From Gaeumannomyces sp. JS-464 (Eukaryota; Ascomycota; Sordariomycetes; Magnaporthales; Magnaporthaceae), in NCBI GenBank assembly GCA_002197995.1, contig NGZR01000001.1:8556001-8620000 (forward strand): a stretch of DNA of 64,000 nt, written 5' to 3'. This document shows, in pieces, positions 1-11,072 of this stretch (positions are counted from its first letter, which is position 1; the number at the start of each line of letters is the position of its first letter). Made by a program: the position numbers and the translations under genes. Under the pieces are notes generated by a model that was given only the letters and a program-made list of their open reading frames with translations, was not told the DNA's origin and did no database searches.

Positions 1-915
1 CTTCTTCAGGAAGCTCCGCTCCGCTGTGGCCGAACCGTGCCCATGTCATAGACCATAGAGCAGTCACATCACGAATTCGGCGGGTTCGCTGATCTGCAAA
101 TTTCGTCTCCCTTATGAACCAGATCTTGGTTACCCGGGATTCCTCCCGATGCCGGTAGGGCTCGCGCAATACACTAGAAACTCATGTGGACCAAGCGAGA
201 AGAGGGCCCTGCACGAGATCTGGGAGGGGCTCGTGTTCTAGAGACTGTCTGGACCAGCAATCACCACAAAAACTTGGCTCTTTGGCCGAGCTGCGAGGCG
301 GGCGGTGGGACTACATGCTGCATCTCTGGTTGGACGGAGGGAGACTGAGAATTGTTCCCTGCATGAGCAGCTGGCAGCTGAAAGCCCCTCCACCAGCTGC
401 ATTCCATTGGATGAACGGCGACTTACCGAAGCTCTGGAGGGGGACTAAAAAAAATCTCTACCGAGCCAAGGGGGTCCCAGGCGTCTAAGACGGAATTGAC
501 CAAACAGAACGCAGCCTGCAAGCTCGAATCGCCCATGATGGAGCACTGCGAGAAAAAAAAAAAAAAAAAAGAAAAAAAAAGTTTTTGGCGGGGTCGGATC
601 TCGGGTGGCAGAAAGCGAAATCCCATACAAGACAGAAACCGCGATTGTCGCCGCGGCATCTTTCGTCCTTCTTTCTCTCCTCTCCCTTCCTTAACGGATC
701 GGAGAGCTTTAGGCGAAGACGGTCGTTCGAATGCCGGGAGTTTGAGATCGTCACATCAAGAGAGAGACCAGAGCGAGCTCGGCATCCTCTACTTGTGCCA
801 TCTCCAAAGCTCAAAGATCGAGCCTCCCCGCCCTTAACCCATCCCCCGCCAGCCTCTACACCCTCATCATAAAACTTTTTTTTCTTCTCCGAGGGGCAAA
901 TTCCCCGTAGCCGCC
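1..915. other. 5' flank and leader of URA2
   Basis: I see no convincing protein gene here. An A-rich run at about 552-580 and pyrimidine-rich stretches at about 660-690 and 880-895 precede the URA2 start, as is common in filamentous ascomycete promoters and leaders. Several short ATG-initiated frames exist, but none resembles a protein. The bases just before the start (gccgccATGg at 910-919) form a good Kozak-like context. Confidence 0.5.
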
Positions 916-3900
916 ATGGCTGCCCGCGTATTCCCCCCGGCGTCGGCTGGCGTCACCGACGCTGAAGGCGAGGAGAGGCTCGTCTGCCTCGAGCTCCAGG
1001 ATGGCTCTGCCTACCAGGGCTACAGCTTCGGTGCCCCCAAGAGCATGGCTGGAGAGCTTGTCTTCCAAACAGGCATGGTGGGATACCCAGAGTCTATCAC
1101 AGATCCCTCCTACAGGGGCCAGATTCTCGTCATCACCTTCCCCCTTGTCGGCAACTACGGCGTCCCATCGCGCAAGACAATGGACGAGCTACTCGGAGAC
1201 CTCCCCGCCCACTTCGAGTCCTCCCAAATCCACATCGCGGTCTGGTTACCGCATCATACTCCGGAGAGGATTTTTCGCACTTCCTAGCCGAGTCCTCACT
1301 GGGCACATGGCTCAAGGAGCAGGGCGTGCCCGCAATGCTCGGCGTCGACACCCGCGCCCTGACCAAGCATATCCGCAAGCACGGAAGCATGCTGGGACGC
1401 ATGCTGATGCAGAAACAAGATCCTCTCGCCTATGGCCAAGCTGCCAACGGTGACGGCACTCTGCCGCTGATCAAGAGCCTGGCGATCCCCAACTGGGCGC
1501 AGCACTTTGAGGATATCAACTGGGTAAACCCCAACAAGAAGAATCTCGTTGCGGAGGGTAGGTTCTATTTTGCTTGTTTTCTCACAATTCCGGGAAAAGA
1601 CAAGAAAACATCAGCTGACAGCAATGTCGTAGTATCCATAACCGTGCCGAAACTCTACAAGCCCCCGGCAGACGTTGCCCTGGAACACCCTTCCGGCCGC
1701 CCCATACGGATTCTCTGCCTCGATGTTGGTATGAAATACAACCAGCTCCGCTGTTTCCTCAAGCGTGGTGTCGAGGTGCTGGTCTGCCCCTGGAACTACG
1801 ACGTCTCACAGGGAGCCGGCACCGAGTACGATGGCCTCTTCGTCTCCAACGGCCCTGGCGATCCTTCGGTACTCCAGGACACTGTCAAAAGGATTTCCGC
1901 GGCCGTTGCGGCCAACAAGACGCCCATCTTTGGTATCTGTCTGGGACATCAGCTGCTTGCGAGGGCCTCAGGCGCCAGCACCATCAAGATGAAGTTTGGA
2001 AACCGCGGCCACAACATCCCCTGCACAAGTATGGTCACGGGCAAGTGTCACATCACCTCGCAGAACCACGGATACGCTGTCGACACGTCAACGCTGCCTG
2101 ATGGCTGGAAGGAGCTCTTTGTGAACGCCAACGATGGCAGTAACGAGGGCATCATGCACATGGACAAGCCCCACTTCAGTGTTCAGTTCCATCCCGAGAG
2201 CACGCCCGGCCCTCGAGACACCGAGTTCCTCTTCGATGTCTTCATCAACACGGTAGTGAAGTGTGCCGCCGACAGCAGCTTCCTGCGGACCGCCGTTCAT
2301 TTCCCTGGCGGGACCTTGGAGGAGAACAACAAGCTGCACCCTCGCGTGCACGTCAAGAAGGTGCTCGTTCTCGGCAGTGGCGGCCTGAGCATCGGCCAGG
2401 CGGGCGAGTTCGACTACTCGGGCAGCCAGGCCATCAAGGCCCTGAAGGAGGAGGGCATCTACACCGTCCTCATCAACCCCAACATTGCCACTATTCAGAC
2501 ATCGAAAGGTCTTGCGGACAAGGTCTACTTCCTCCCCGTGAATGCGGATTTCGTTCGCAAGGTCATCAAGTATGAGAGGCCCGATGCCATCTACGTCACC
2601 TTTGGAGGCCAGACCGCCCTGCAGGTCGGAATCCAGCTCAAAGACGAATTCGAGGAGCTCGGCGTCAAAGTCCTTGGTACGCCCATTGAAACAATCATTA
2701 CGACCGAGGACCGCGAGCTCTTCGCCCGCAGCATGGAGTCGATTGGCGAGAAGTGCGCCAAGTCGGCTTCCGCCAGCAACGTTGATGAGTGCATGCGCGT
2801 CGTCAAGGACATTGGCTTCCCCGTCATTGTCCGGGCGGCATATGCCCTGGGCGGTCTCGGCAGTGGGTTCGCCAACAACGAGGCCGAGCTCCTCGACCTT
2901 TGCAACAAGGCTCTGGCGGCAAGCCCTCAGGTGCTGATAGAAAGGAGCATGAAGGGCTGGAAGGAGATCGAGTACGAGGTTGTGCGCGACGCCCAGGACA
3001 ACTGCATCACAGTCTGCAACATGGAGAACTTTGACCCCCTGGGTATCCATACCGGCGATTCTATCGTTGTTGCTCCCTCGCAGACTCTCTCGGACGAGGA
3101 CTACAACATGTTGCGGACGACGGCGGTCAATGTTATCCGCCACCTGGGCGTCGTTGGCGAGTGCAATATTCAGTACGCCCTGAACCCATTTTCAAGGGAG
3201 TACTGTATTATCGAGGTCAACGCGAGACTGTCGAGGTCCTCAGCTCTTGCCTCCAAGGCCACCGGCTACCCACTGGCGTTTATTGCCGCCAAGCTCGGCC
3301 TGGGTATTCCGCTGAAGGAGATATCCAACTCGGTCACCAAGGTCACTTGTGCCTGCTTTGAGCCGTCGCTTGATTACGTGGTGGTCAAGATGCCTCGTTG
3401 GGATCTCAAGAAGTTCACCAGGGTGTCTACGCTTCTTGGTTCGTCCATGAAGAGTATTGGTGAAGTCATGAGTATTGGCCGCACGTTTGAGGAAGCTATC
3501 CAAAAGGCCATCCGCGCCATCGACTTCCACAACCTTGGCTTCAACGAGACCAAGGCTCTGATGTCGATCGATGACGAGCTGCAGACGCCCTCGGACCAGC
3601 GGCTCTTTGCCATTGCCAATGCTATGAACAGCGGCTACTCTGTCGACAAGATCTGGGAGATGACCAAAATCGACAAGTGGTTCCTCAACAAGCTCAAGGG
3701 GCTCAGCAACTTCGCCAAGAGCATGAACGCCTTCAGCGCCGGCGATATTGCCAAGCGCCCCGACCTGCTGTTGCAGGCCAAGCGCCTAGGCTTCTGCGAT
3801 AGACAGCTGGCCAAGTTCTGGAGCTCCAACGAGCTGGCAGTGCGCCGCATGCGCCTTGAGGCCGGCATCACGCCGTTTGTGAAGCAGATTGACACAGTGG

Positions 3901-6900
3901 CTGCCGAGTTCCCTGCGTTCACCAACTATCTCTACCTTACCTACAATGCCACCGAGCACGACATCTCGCTCGATGATCACGGGGTTATGGTACTTGGCTC
4001 GGGCGTGTACCGCATCGGCTCCTCGGTCGAATTCGACTGGTGTTCAGTCCGTGCCATCCGCACTCTTCGCGAAAGCGGATACAAGACTATCATGGTGAAC
4101 TACAACCCCGAGACGGTGAGCACGGACTACGACGAGGCCGACAAGCTCTACTTCGAGAACATCAACCTGGAGACCGTGCTTGATATCTACCAGATGGAGT
4201 CCGCTAGTGGTGTCCTGGGCGCCATGGGCGGCCAGACTCCGAATAACATCGCCCTCCCTCTTCTCCGCTCCGGCGTCAAGGTTCTGGGCACGTCCCCGAG
4301 ATGATCGACACCGCCGAGAATCGCTACAAGTTCTCGCGTATGCTTGACAGGATTGGAGTGGATCAGCCTACCTGGAAGGAGCTGACAAGCTTTGCGGAGG
4401 CCCGAAGCTTCTGCAACTCGGTGTCGTACCCGGTGCTTGTCCGCCCGTCGTACGTGCTTTCGGGCGCCGCCATGAACACGGTCTACTCTGAAGCCGATCT
4501 CGAATCGTACTTGCAACAAGCCGCCGAGGTTTCTCGCGAGCACCCTGTCGTTATCACAAAGTACATCGAGAACGCCAAGGAAATTGAAATGGACGCGGTC
4601 GCGAAAGACGGCAAAGTTGTCGGCCATTTCATCTCGGAGCACGTCGAGAATGCCGGTGTGCACTCGGGCGACGCCACCCTCATCCTGCCCCCGCAGGATT
4701 TGGAAAAGACCACAATCGAGCGGATCGAGGAGGCGACGCGCAAGATCGCCGATGCGCTCAATGTCACGGGTCCGTTCAACATCCAGTTCATCGCCAAGGA
4801 CAACGACATCAAGGTCATCGAGTGCAACGTTCGGGCCTCTCGTTCGTTCCCCTTTGTGTCCAAAGTCATGGGCGTCGACCTCATCGAGATGGCTACGAAG
4901 GCCATCATGGGGCTGCCGTTCGAGGAGTACCCCGATGTGGAGAGGAACGCCGAGTGCGTTGGGGTCAAGGTGCCCCAGTTCAGCTTCTCCCGTCTCTCGG
5001 GAGCTGACCCCGTGCTCGGTGTTGAGATGGCGTCAACGGGCGAGGTTGCCTGCTTTGGCACTGACAAGTACGAGGCTTACCTGAAGGCCCTGATCTCCAC
5101 GGGCTTCAAGATCCCCCGTAACAACGTGCTTCTGTCCATCGGCTCGTACAAGGACAAGAAGGAAATGCTGCCGTCGGTGGCCAACCTGCAGAAGCTTGGG
5201 TATAAGCTGTTCGCAACGGCGGGTACAGCCGACTTCCTTCAGGAGCACGGCATCCCGGTGCAGTACCTCGAGGTCCTCGGCACCGAGGACGACGACCAAA
5301 AATCGGAGTTTTCTCTGACGCAGCACCGGCCAAGAACATGATCGATCTTTACATCAACCTGCCGTCCAACAACAAGTACAGGCGCCCAGCCAACTACATG
5401 AGCAAGGGCTACCAGACCCGCAGGATGGCGGTGGACTACCAGATCCCGCTCGTCACCAACGTCAAGAATGCCAAGATCATGGTCGAGGCTATCGCCAGGC
5501 ACTTTGAGCTGGAGGTGGGCGTGCGCGACTACCAGACAAGCCACCGCACCATGATCCTCCCTGGCCTGATCAACATTGCCGCCTTCGTCCCGGGGCTGGT
5601 GTCTCAGGGTAGCGAGGATCTGACTACGGTCAGCAGGGCGTCGGTTGCGTCTGGCTTCAGCATGATCCGGGTCATGCCACTGGGCGTGGAGGGGTCCATC
5701 ACCGACGCGAGGACGCTCAAGATCGCCCAGGTCAACAGCAAGTCGGAGCGCACTGCGACTTCAACTTCTCTGTCTCGGCAACCTCGACAAACTCGCAGCA
5801 GATCAGCCAGGTCACGGGCGAGGTGGGCTCGCTCTTCATCCCCTTCAACCACCTTTCGACAACATCAGCAAAGTAGCCGCTGTGACGGAGCACTTCGACT
5901 CCTGGCCAACCCATAAGCCCATTGTTACGGACGCCAAGACAACGGACCTCGCGTCTATTCTGCTCCTCGCCAGCCTGCATAGCCGGCGGATCCACGTGAC
6001 CTGTGTCACGACCAAGGATGATATCAAGCTCATCGCACTGAGCAAGGAGAAGGGGCTTAAAGTGACGTGCGACGTGTCCATCTACTCGCTGTATCTGTCT
6101 CAGAAGGACTTCCCCTGCCAGCTGCTCCCGACGGTCGAGGACCAGAAGGCGCTGTGGGACCACATGGCCACCATCGATGTCTTCTCGGTCGGCAGCCTGC
6201 CGTACCAGCTGGCGCACACGCTGGGCCACAGTGCCGACGCATCGGTGGGTATCGCAGACGCCCTGCCTCTCTTACTGACGTCGGTTGCTGAGGGCAAGCT
6301 CACGATCGATGACATAAAGGTGCGCCTGCACGATAACCCGATGGAGATCTTTGAGCTTCACGAGCAGCTTGGCACCTCTGTCGAGGTTGAGATGAACCGC
6401 CCGTACACTGTTCCGGACAGGCGTGGTCGCCGTTCGCTGGCCGCATGATGCGCGGGTCAGTGCAGAGGGTCACGTTCGACGACAAGGTCGTTTGTCTCGA
6501 TGGTCAGGCCCTCAAGGTGGCGCCTCTGGGCAAGGATATGTCAACACACAACGCCCTGCCCCTTTCCATGTCCCCTCTCATGAAGCCTGCTACCGATAGC
6601 ACCGCTGCGCCGCGAGACGCCAGTCGATTCTGGCGGCAGGCCCGCGACCTATCCTCCGACCTCGTGGTTTGGATGCGGCCATGTCGCCGACGGTGGGTGC
6701 CAAGATTTTGGCAGACCACGAAATCCCTAGCCATACGATCCTGCCGTCCCTGGGTGGAGCGTCCTCTCTGAAGGAGCTCCTGGCAGCGCCGTCGCGATTC
6801 AAAAATCAACACGTCCTCTCGGTGCACGACTACAAGCGCGGGGACCTTCACCACCTCTTCACGGTAGCACAGGAGATGCGGTTGGGTGTGCAGCGCGACG

Positions 6901-7786
6901 GGGTGCTCAACGTGCTCCAGAACCGAGTGCTCTGCACGCTGTTCTATGAGCCCTCGACTCGCACGTCGGCGTCGTTCGACGCGGCGATGCAGCGGCTCGG
7001 CGGTCGTACCATTACCATCTCGACGTCGCATTCGTCGGTCCAGAAAGGCGAGTCGCTGCAAGATACGATCCGCACGGTGGCGCAGTACGGCGATGCAGTG
7101 GTGCTCCGACACCCAGAGGAGCGCAGCGCAGAGGTGGCGCAGAAGTTCAGCCAGGTGCCCGTGATCAACGGAGGCAACGGCAGCAAGGAGCACCCAACGC
7201 AGGCGTTCTTGGATCTCTTCACGATCCGGGAGGAGTTGGGCACAGTTCAGGGGTTGACCATCACGTTTGTGGGCGACCTTCTGTACGGACGCACGGTGCA
7301 CTCGCTGGCGAGCTTGCTGCGACACTACGAGGTGCGGATCCAGCTGGTGAGCCCCAAGAGCCTGGCGCTGCCGGCTTACGTGCGGGACCGGCTCGTGGAG
7401 CGTGGACAGCTCTGCTGGCGAGTCGGCGGCGCTCACGCCTGAGATTGTGGCGCGCTCCGACGTGCTCTACTGCACACGTGTGCAGAAAGAGCGGTTCCCG
7501 AGCCAGGAGGCATACGATGCGGTGCGCGGGTCCTACAGAGTGGACAACGCGACGCTGCGGCATGCCAAGCCCAACATGGTTGTCATGCACCCGCTGCCGC
7601 GGAATGAGGAGATCGCGGAGGAGGTTGACTTCGACCAGAGGGCGGCCTACTTCAGACAGGTGAGTCTCCTTTTTGCTCTGCTTGGCCCTTTTGGGCTTGG
7701 AGTCATCGGCTAACACTTCACATTCTCAACAGATGAGGTACGGTTTGTACTGCCGCATGGCCCTTCTCGCCCTGGTGATGTCCTAG
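916..7786 (+). CDS. URA2: Multifunctional pyrimidine biosynthesis protein (glutamine-dependent CPSase / aspartate transcarbamylase)
   Basis: Cytosolic enzyme for the first two steps of UMP synthesis: carbamoyl phosphate from glutamine, bicarbonate and ATP, then carbamoyl aspartate. Domains in order: class I glutamine amidotransferase (916 to about 2290; nucleophile motif GICLGHQ near 1940, then HPE), two CPSase ATP-grasp halves (about 2340-5300), a dihydroorotase-like domain that is inactive in this fungal family (about 5340-6440), and ATCase (about 6670-7786; STRTS loop near 6955, HPTQAF near 7195, HPLPR near 7590). About 2,240 residues, normal for the family. Introns at 1558-1632 and 7660-7732 have good borders; the last exon encodes [17 protein letters not shown]. 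At least eight single-base losses break the frame, near 1240, 4296, 5327, 5747, 5857, 6420, 6625-6670 and 7410. The protein resumes exactly after each, so I suspect sequence errors. Neurospora calls this gene pyr-3 and Aspergillus pyrABCN. Confidence 0.97.
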
Positions 7787-9104
7787 GATGTCGGAAGCCA
7801 GTCATGTCGTTGTGGGTCCATCTCGTCTCGTGGGATGAGAAAGGATGCATATTCGACATTTGAGAAATGCGTCATTGTCGGAGTTCGGACTCCTTCCATC
7901 TGATTTTTTTGCATTTATTTTTATTTTTTTGCTCATATAGGTTGGTGGTAGATAAAAGTCCTTGTCTGTCGTCTGGGGAGGGTTTGGAGCTGGCAGAAGG
8001 CTCACTCCATCCCACTCCGGCTTTTTCTTTGCTCCCTCTTTTTTTGTTTCTTTATTTCTTTCCTCTCTTTCTAGTTTTTTGCACCCATCCCTGAGCTCCT
8101 TGCGATAGCCCAGTTAGACGTAAAACCGCGCATTTAGACAAGCAAGTGATAGGAGACGTGGGTCATGGCTACTGATCCATCTGTTGTATATCGTATGGTA
8201 CTGTGTATGTGTGCAAGCATTGCGTCTTGTATGCGTATACGTACCTGCGTTACGTTTGGTTCGGATTTGGCGTTTTGGTTTATTTTGGTTTGATTTCTCT
8301 TTCGTTTCTTGTCTGTATTCTTTTTTTTTTCTCCTCCCGCTTTGGTTTATTCGCTCAAGCATGATACCCTGTACCGTTAGTTAGGTCATGATCCTCTTTT
8401 GGAATCAATTTTGGTTCGCATTGATTGACTTTTTTGGGTTGGCGATCACCAGCCGTTGTCGTTGATGCCGCCATCGAGTCATGAACGACAGCCCAGCTTT
8501 CTTCTTCTTCCATGATTTCTCAGAGCTGATAGCCCCGCCCCGCCCTCTCAACCCAGGCGCTACTGCATGGCGGGGGACTCGGTCAATCCCTACCTAATGG
8601 CATGATCCTCAAGCCCAGAAGAGGAATGCTCAGCTTACAACCAGCCCAGCTGCGCTGTCGCACTCGTGTTCACGCCCTGTCCTCTCTGAATCGCCTCTCT
8701 GCGCCGACCTTCCCACGAAACAATGGCGTTTACCCGCCCAGGACGGCGGTGAGAAGCTCATATGTAAGCACAAAAAAACGATGCTGTTGGCGTTTGGTTT
8801 CAGGGCTGGCGGGTGATGATGGGCCCAAAGGGCGGTCGGTCTGGTGGCGATAGTCTCACCTTGGCATCGCCCTGAAAACCATGGCGTGACAGCCATTGAG
8901 TTTGGGGGCCTGTTTCTTTTGCCCAAAGTCTGCCTTTATATTCGACGGGATTTCTTTGCTATGCATTCGGAGGGAAAAAAACACAGCCCGTCAACTTGGA
9001 AGGATCCCATGACGATATGTCACAATAATCATCATCCCTCATGGGGCTGGCTGGCTGACATTAGACTGACATCTCACCCAAACCAACGCTGGGGTTGAAA
9101 AAAA
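7787..9104. other. Intergenic region between URA2 and the PNPOx gene
   Basis: No supported gene. The first 600 bases are T-rich (for example 7900-7935 and 8030-8080), fitting the 3' untranslated and termination region of URA2. The rest should hold the promoter of the downstream gene. Short frames on both strands show no recognisable protein features. Confidence 0.5.
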
Positions 9105-9911
9105 ATGCAAGTCGCCCCATCCTCCACGGCGCCCAGCAACGGCCAGGCCGAGCAGTTCACGCAGCACGAGCTCCTGGGTCTCCGGCGCGCCGACCTGGAC
9201 CCTCGTCGCCGATCCGGCAGTTCCACGCCTGGTTCAAGGCCGCGCTGGACCCCCCCGCCGCCGTCGTCACCTGCAGCAGGAGTTACCGGGCGGCGCCAGC
9301 AGCAACAAGGTCGCGCACCCGGAGACTGCACGCTCTCGACGGCCAGCCTTGCCGTCGGGCCGCGTGAGCGCGCGCGTCGTCTACATGAAGGAGCTCGACG
9401 GGCGCGGCTTCGTCGTCTACTCCAACTTTGGCACGTCGCGCAAGGCGGCCGACCTGGCGTCCAACCCGTGGGCGTCGCTGACCTTTTGGTGGGAGGCGCA
9501 GGAGCGCCAGGTGCGCGTCGAGGCCGCGCCGAGCGCCTGTCGCCCGACGAGTCGCAGGCTTACTTTGCCACCCGCGTCCGCGGCAGCCGCCTGGGCGCCT
9601 GGGCGAGCCGCCAGAGCGCCGTGCTGGAGCCGCGGCTGAAGAAGCGGGACGGGGAGGACGGTGGTGGTGATGGTGTGTGATGGTGATGATGATGACGGCA
9701 GGCGCAGCTCAACGGCTGGGTGCGCGAGGCGGAAAAGAGGTTCGAGGGCGTCGACGACGTGCCCGTGCCCGAGTTCTGGGGAGGGCTGCGCATCGTCCCC
9801 GTGCGCGTCGAGTTCTGGCAGGCCGCGCCAACAGACTGCACGACCGGTTTCGTGTACGAGCGCGAGGACGACAAGGTCGACGAGTGGACGCTGAACAGAC
9901 TGAGCCCTTGA
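9105..9911 (+). CDS. PDX3: Pyridoxamine 5'-phosphate oxidase (frame-disrupted in this sequence)
   Basis: FMN-dependent enzyme that oxidises pyridoxamine or pyridoxine 5'-phosphate to pyridoxal phosphate, the last step of vitamin B6 salvage. Pieces in three frames line up with the whole family: an N-terminal segment ending RRADLDP, then [15 protein letters not shown] (near 9207), [20 protein letters not shown] (near 9375) with substrate/FMN-contact regions, [17 protein letters not shown] (near 9585), [20 protein letters not shown] (near 9760) and an RLHDRF-type end with terminal RLSP. About 265 residues in total. At least five single-base indels (near 9210, 9330, 9345, 9520, 9815 and 9850) break the frame. 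A GAT/GGT microsatellite at about 9658-9700 sits where an inter-domain loop or short intron is expected, so that junction is unresolved. The ATG at 9105 is the only good start upstream of the conserved part. Confidence 0.88.
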
Positions 9912-11072
9912 GGCGTGCATACCTTGATGCGTTTCCCCTCTCGCATTTTATGTCTACATCTTATCATAGTAGTCCCTATTGTCCTTTACTCTAGATCAAC
10001 ACTCTGTTCGCTGGGGCGAGTTGTCGAAAAAGGGTGCTGGCGAAAGGTACACCCACCTGACCAACTCTAGGAACAAGCTGGCTAATAAGCGTCAAAAATG
10101 GCTCCGCTCCCTTTAGCGGCTGCCCAATAGCGGCCCGCCTTTAACGCCCGCCCGTTCCCTTACCTTTTCCCCCGTCCGCCACCCCTCCTCTCCTCCTGCC
10201 TCCTCCTCCTCTCTAAGCTGCCACCGACAGCCAGCCCATTTTCTCAACGTTCCCCCCTCCTTTCGAGAGAAAACGAAATCTGTTTATGGTGTCTTCCTTC
10301 TTGGTTCGGGTGTGCGAGCTAAGTCTGGCCGGGAATTCATCCGCAGGGCGTGCGCGAGTGCCACACCCCAGGGGCGCTGTTGCACCAATGGATTTGCAGG
10401 GAGTATTGGCTACGTCCGCGGCCCTTCCGATTGGATCGCAGCCTCTGGTCAAGTTTTCGACTGCTTCCTGTTAGCACAATGATCGGCCCAGCCTGACCAT
10501 TCGCTACCCCGTTCACACTTCGGTTCGACACCACATCCTATCGGCCAAATTCGGGGTTGGTGGCCTGCAGAAGCAGAAGCAACCAGTCCTCCCATGATTG
10601 CGAAGGACCCACGCGCACAACCAGAGTTCAGTGTTCCAGCCTGACCAAAGCTGCGCCCTCGGGATTGAACAGAGCCTCCCTGTCTTCCCATCCGACTTCC
10701 CGTTCTTCCTGTTCATCCCCCCCTTCTCCCCCCTTCTCCCCCCTTCTCCCCCCTTCTCCCCCTTCTCCCCCCTTCTTCCCCCTTCTCCCCCCTTCTCCCC
10801 CTTTAACCCCCCTCGTCCTTTGCATCCGCATTCCGTGCGCCTCTTGTCCCGCCGCTCAAAGTCTAGCCAGCTCGTTTTATGCTGGCACTGTCTTTGGCCC
10901 ATACATTTCCGGCTTCCGGTACCATTCGATTCTTCCTACCCTGCTGGTGTTACCTTGCCCAAAACAAGAGACTCGATCATAGCATATCTGCCGTTTCTCC
11001 TCCTTGGTTACATCTCTTCTCTTTCGACCCTCTCACCTCCTCCGTCTCGTTGGTCTCCTGTTGCCATTTACC
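9912..11072. other. Intergenic region upstream of the NLR gene
   Basis: No supported gene. It contains a strikingly pure pyrimidine minisatellite (listed separately) and a generally C/T-rich sequence up to the start of the PNP-NACHT-ankyrin gene, so it probably holds that gene's promoter and leader. Confidence 0.5.
10715..10820 (+). repeat. Polypyrimidine minisatellite (CCTTCTCCCCC-type unit)
   Basis: About ten consecutive copies of an 11-12 base C/T-only unit (CCCCTTCTCCCC and variants, some CTTCTT) occupy this interval about 250 bases before the NLR start codon. One strand is purely pyrimidine, a composition compatible with triplex or other non-B DNA and with slippage. The apparent Pro/Ser-rich frames here are products of the repeat, not genes. 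Confidence 0.85.

Noticed and set aside
916..7786. URA2 as a genuine pseudogene
   Set aside because: Protein sequence on both sides of each break is fully conserved with no missense decay. The same single-base losses occur in other essential genes in the window, which points to sequencing or assembly error.
10513..10902. Gly/Glu/Arg-rich 129-residue minus-strand protein
   Set aside because: Arises from translating the CCCCTTCTCC minisatellite on its other strand; there is no gene context.
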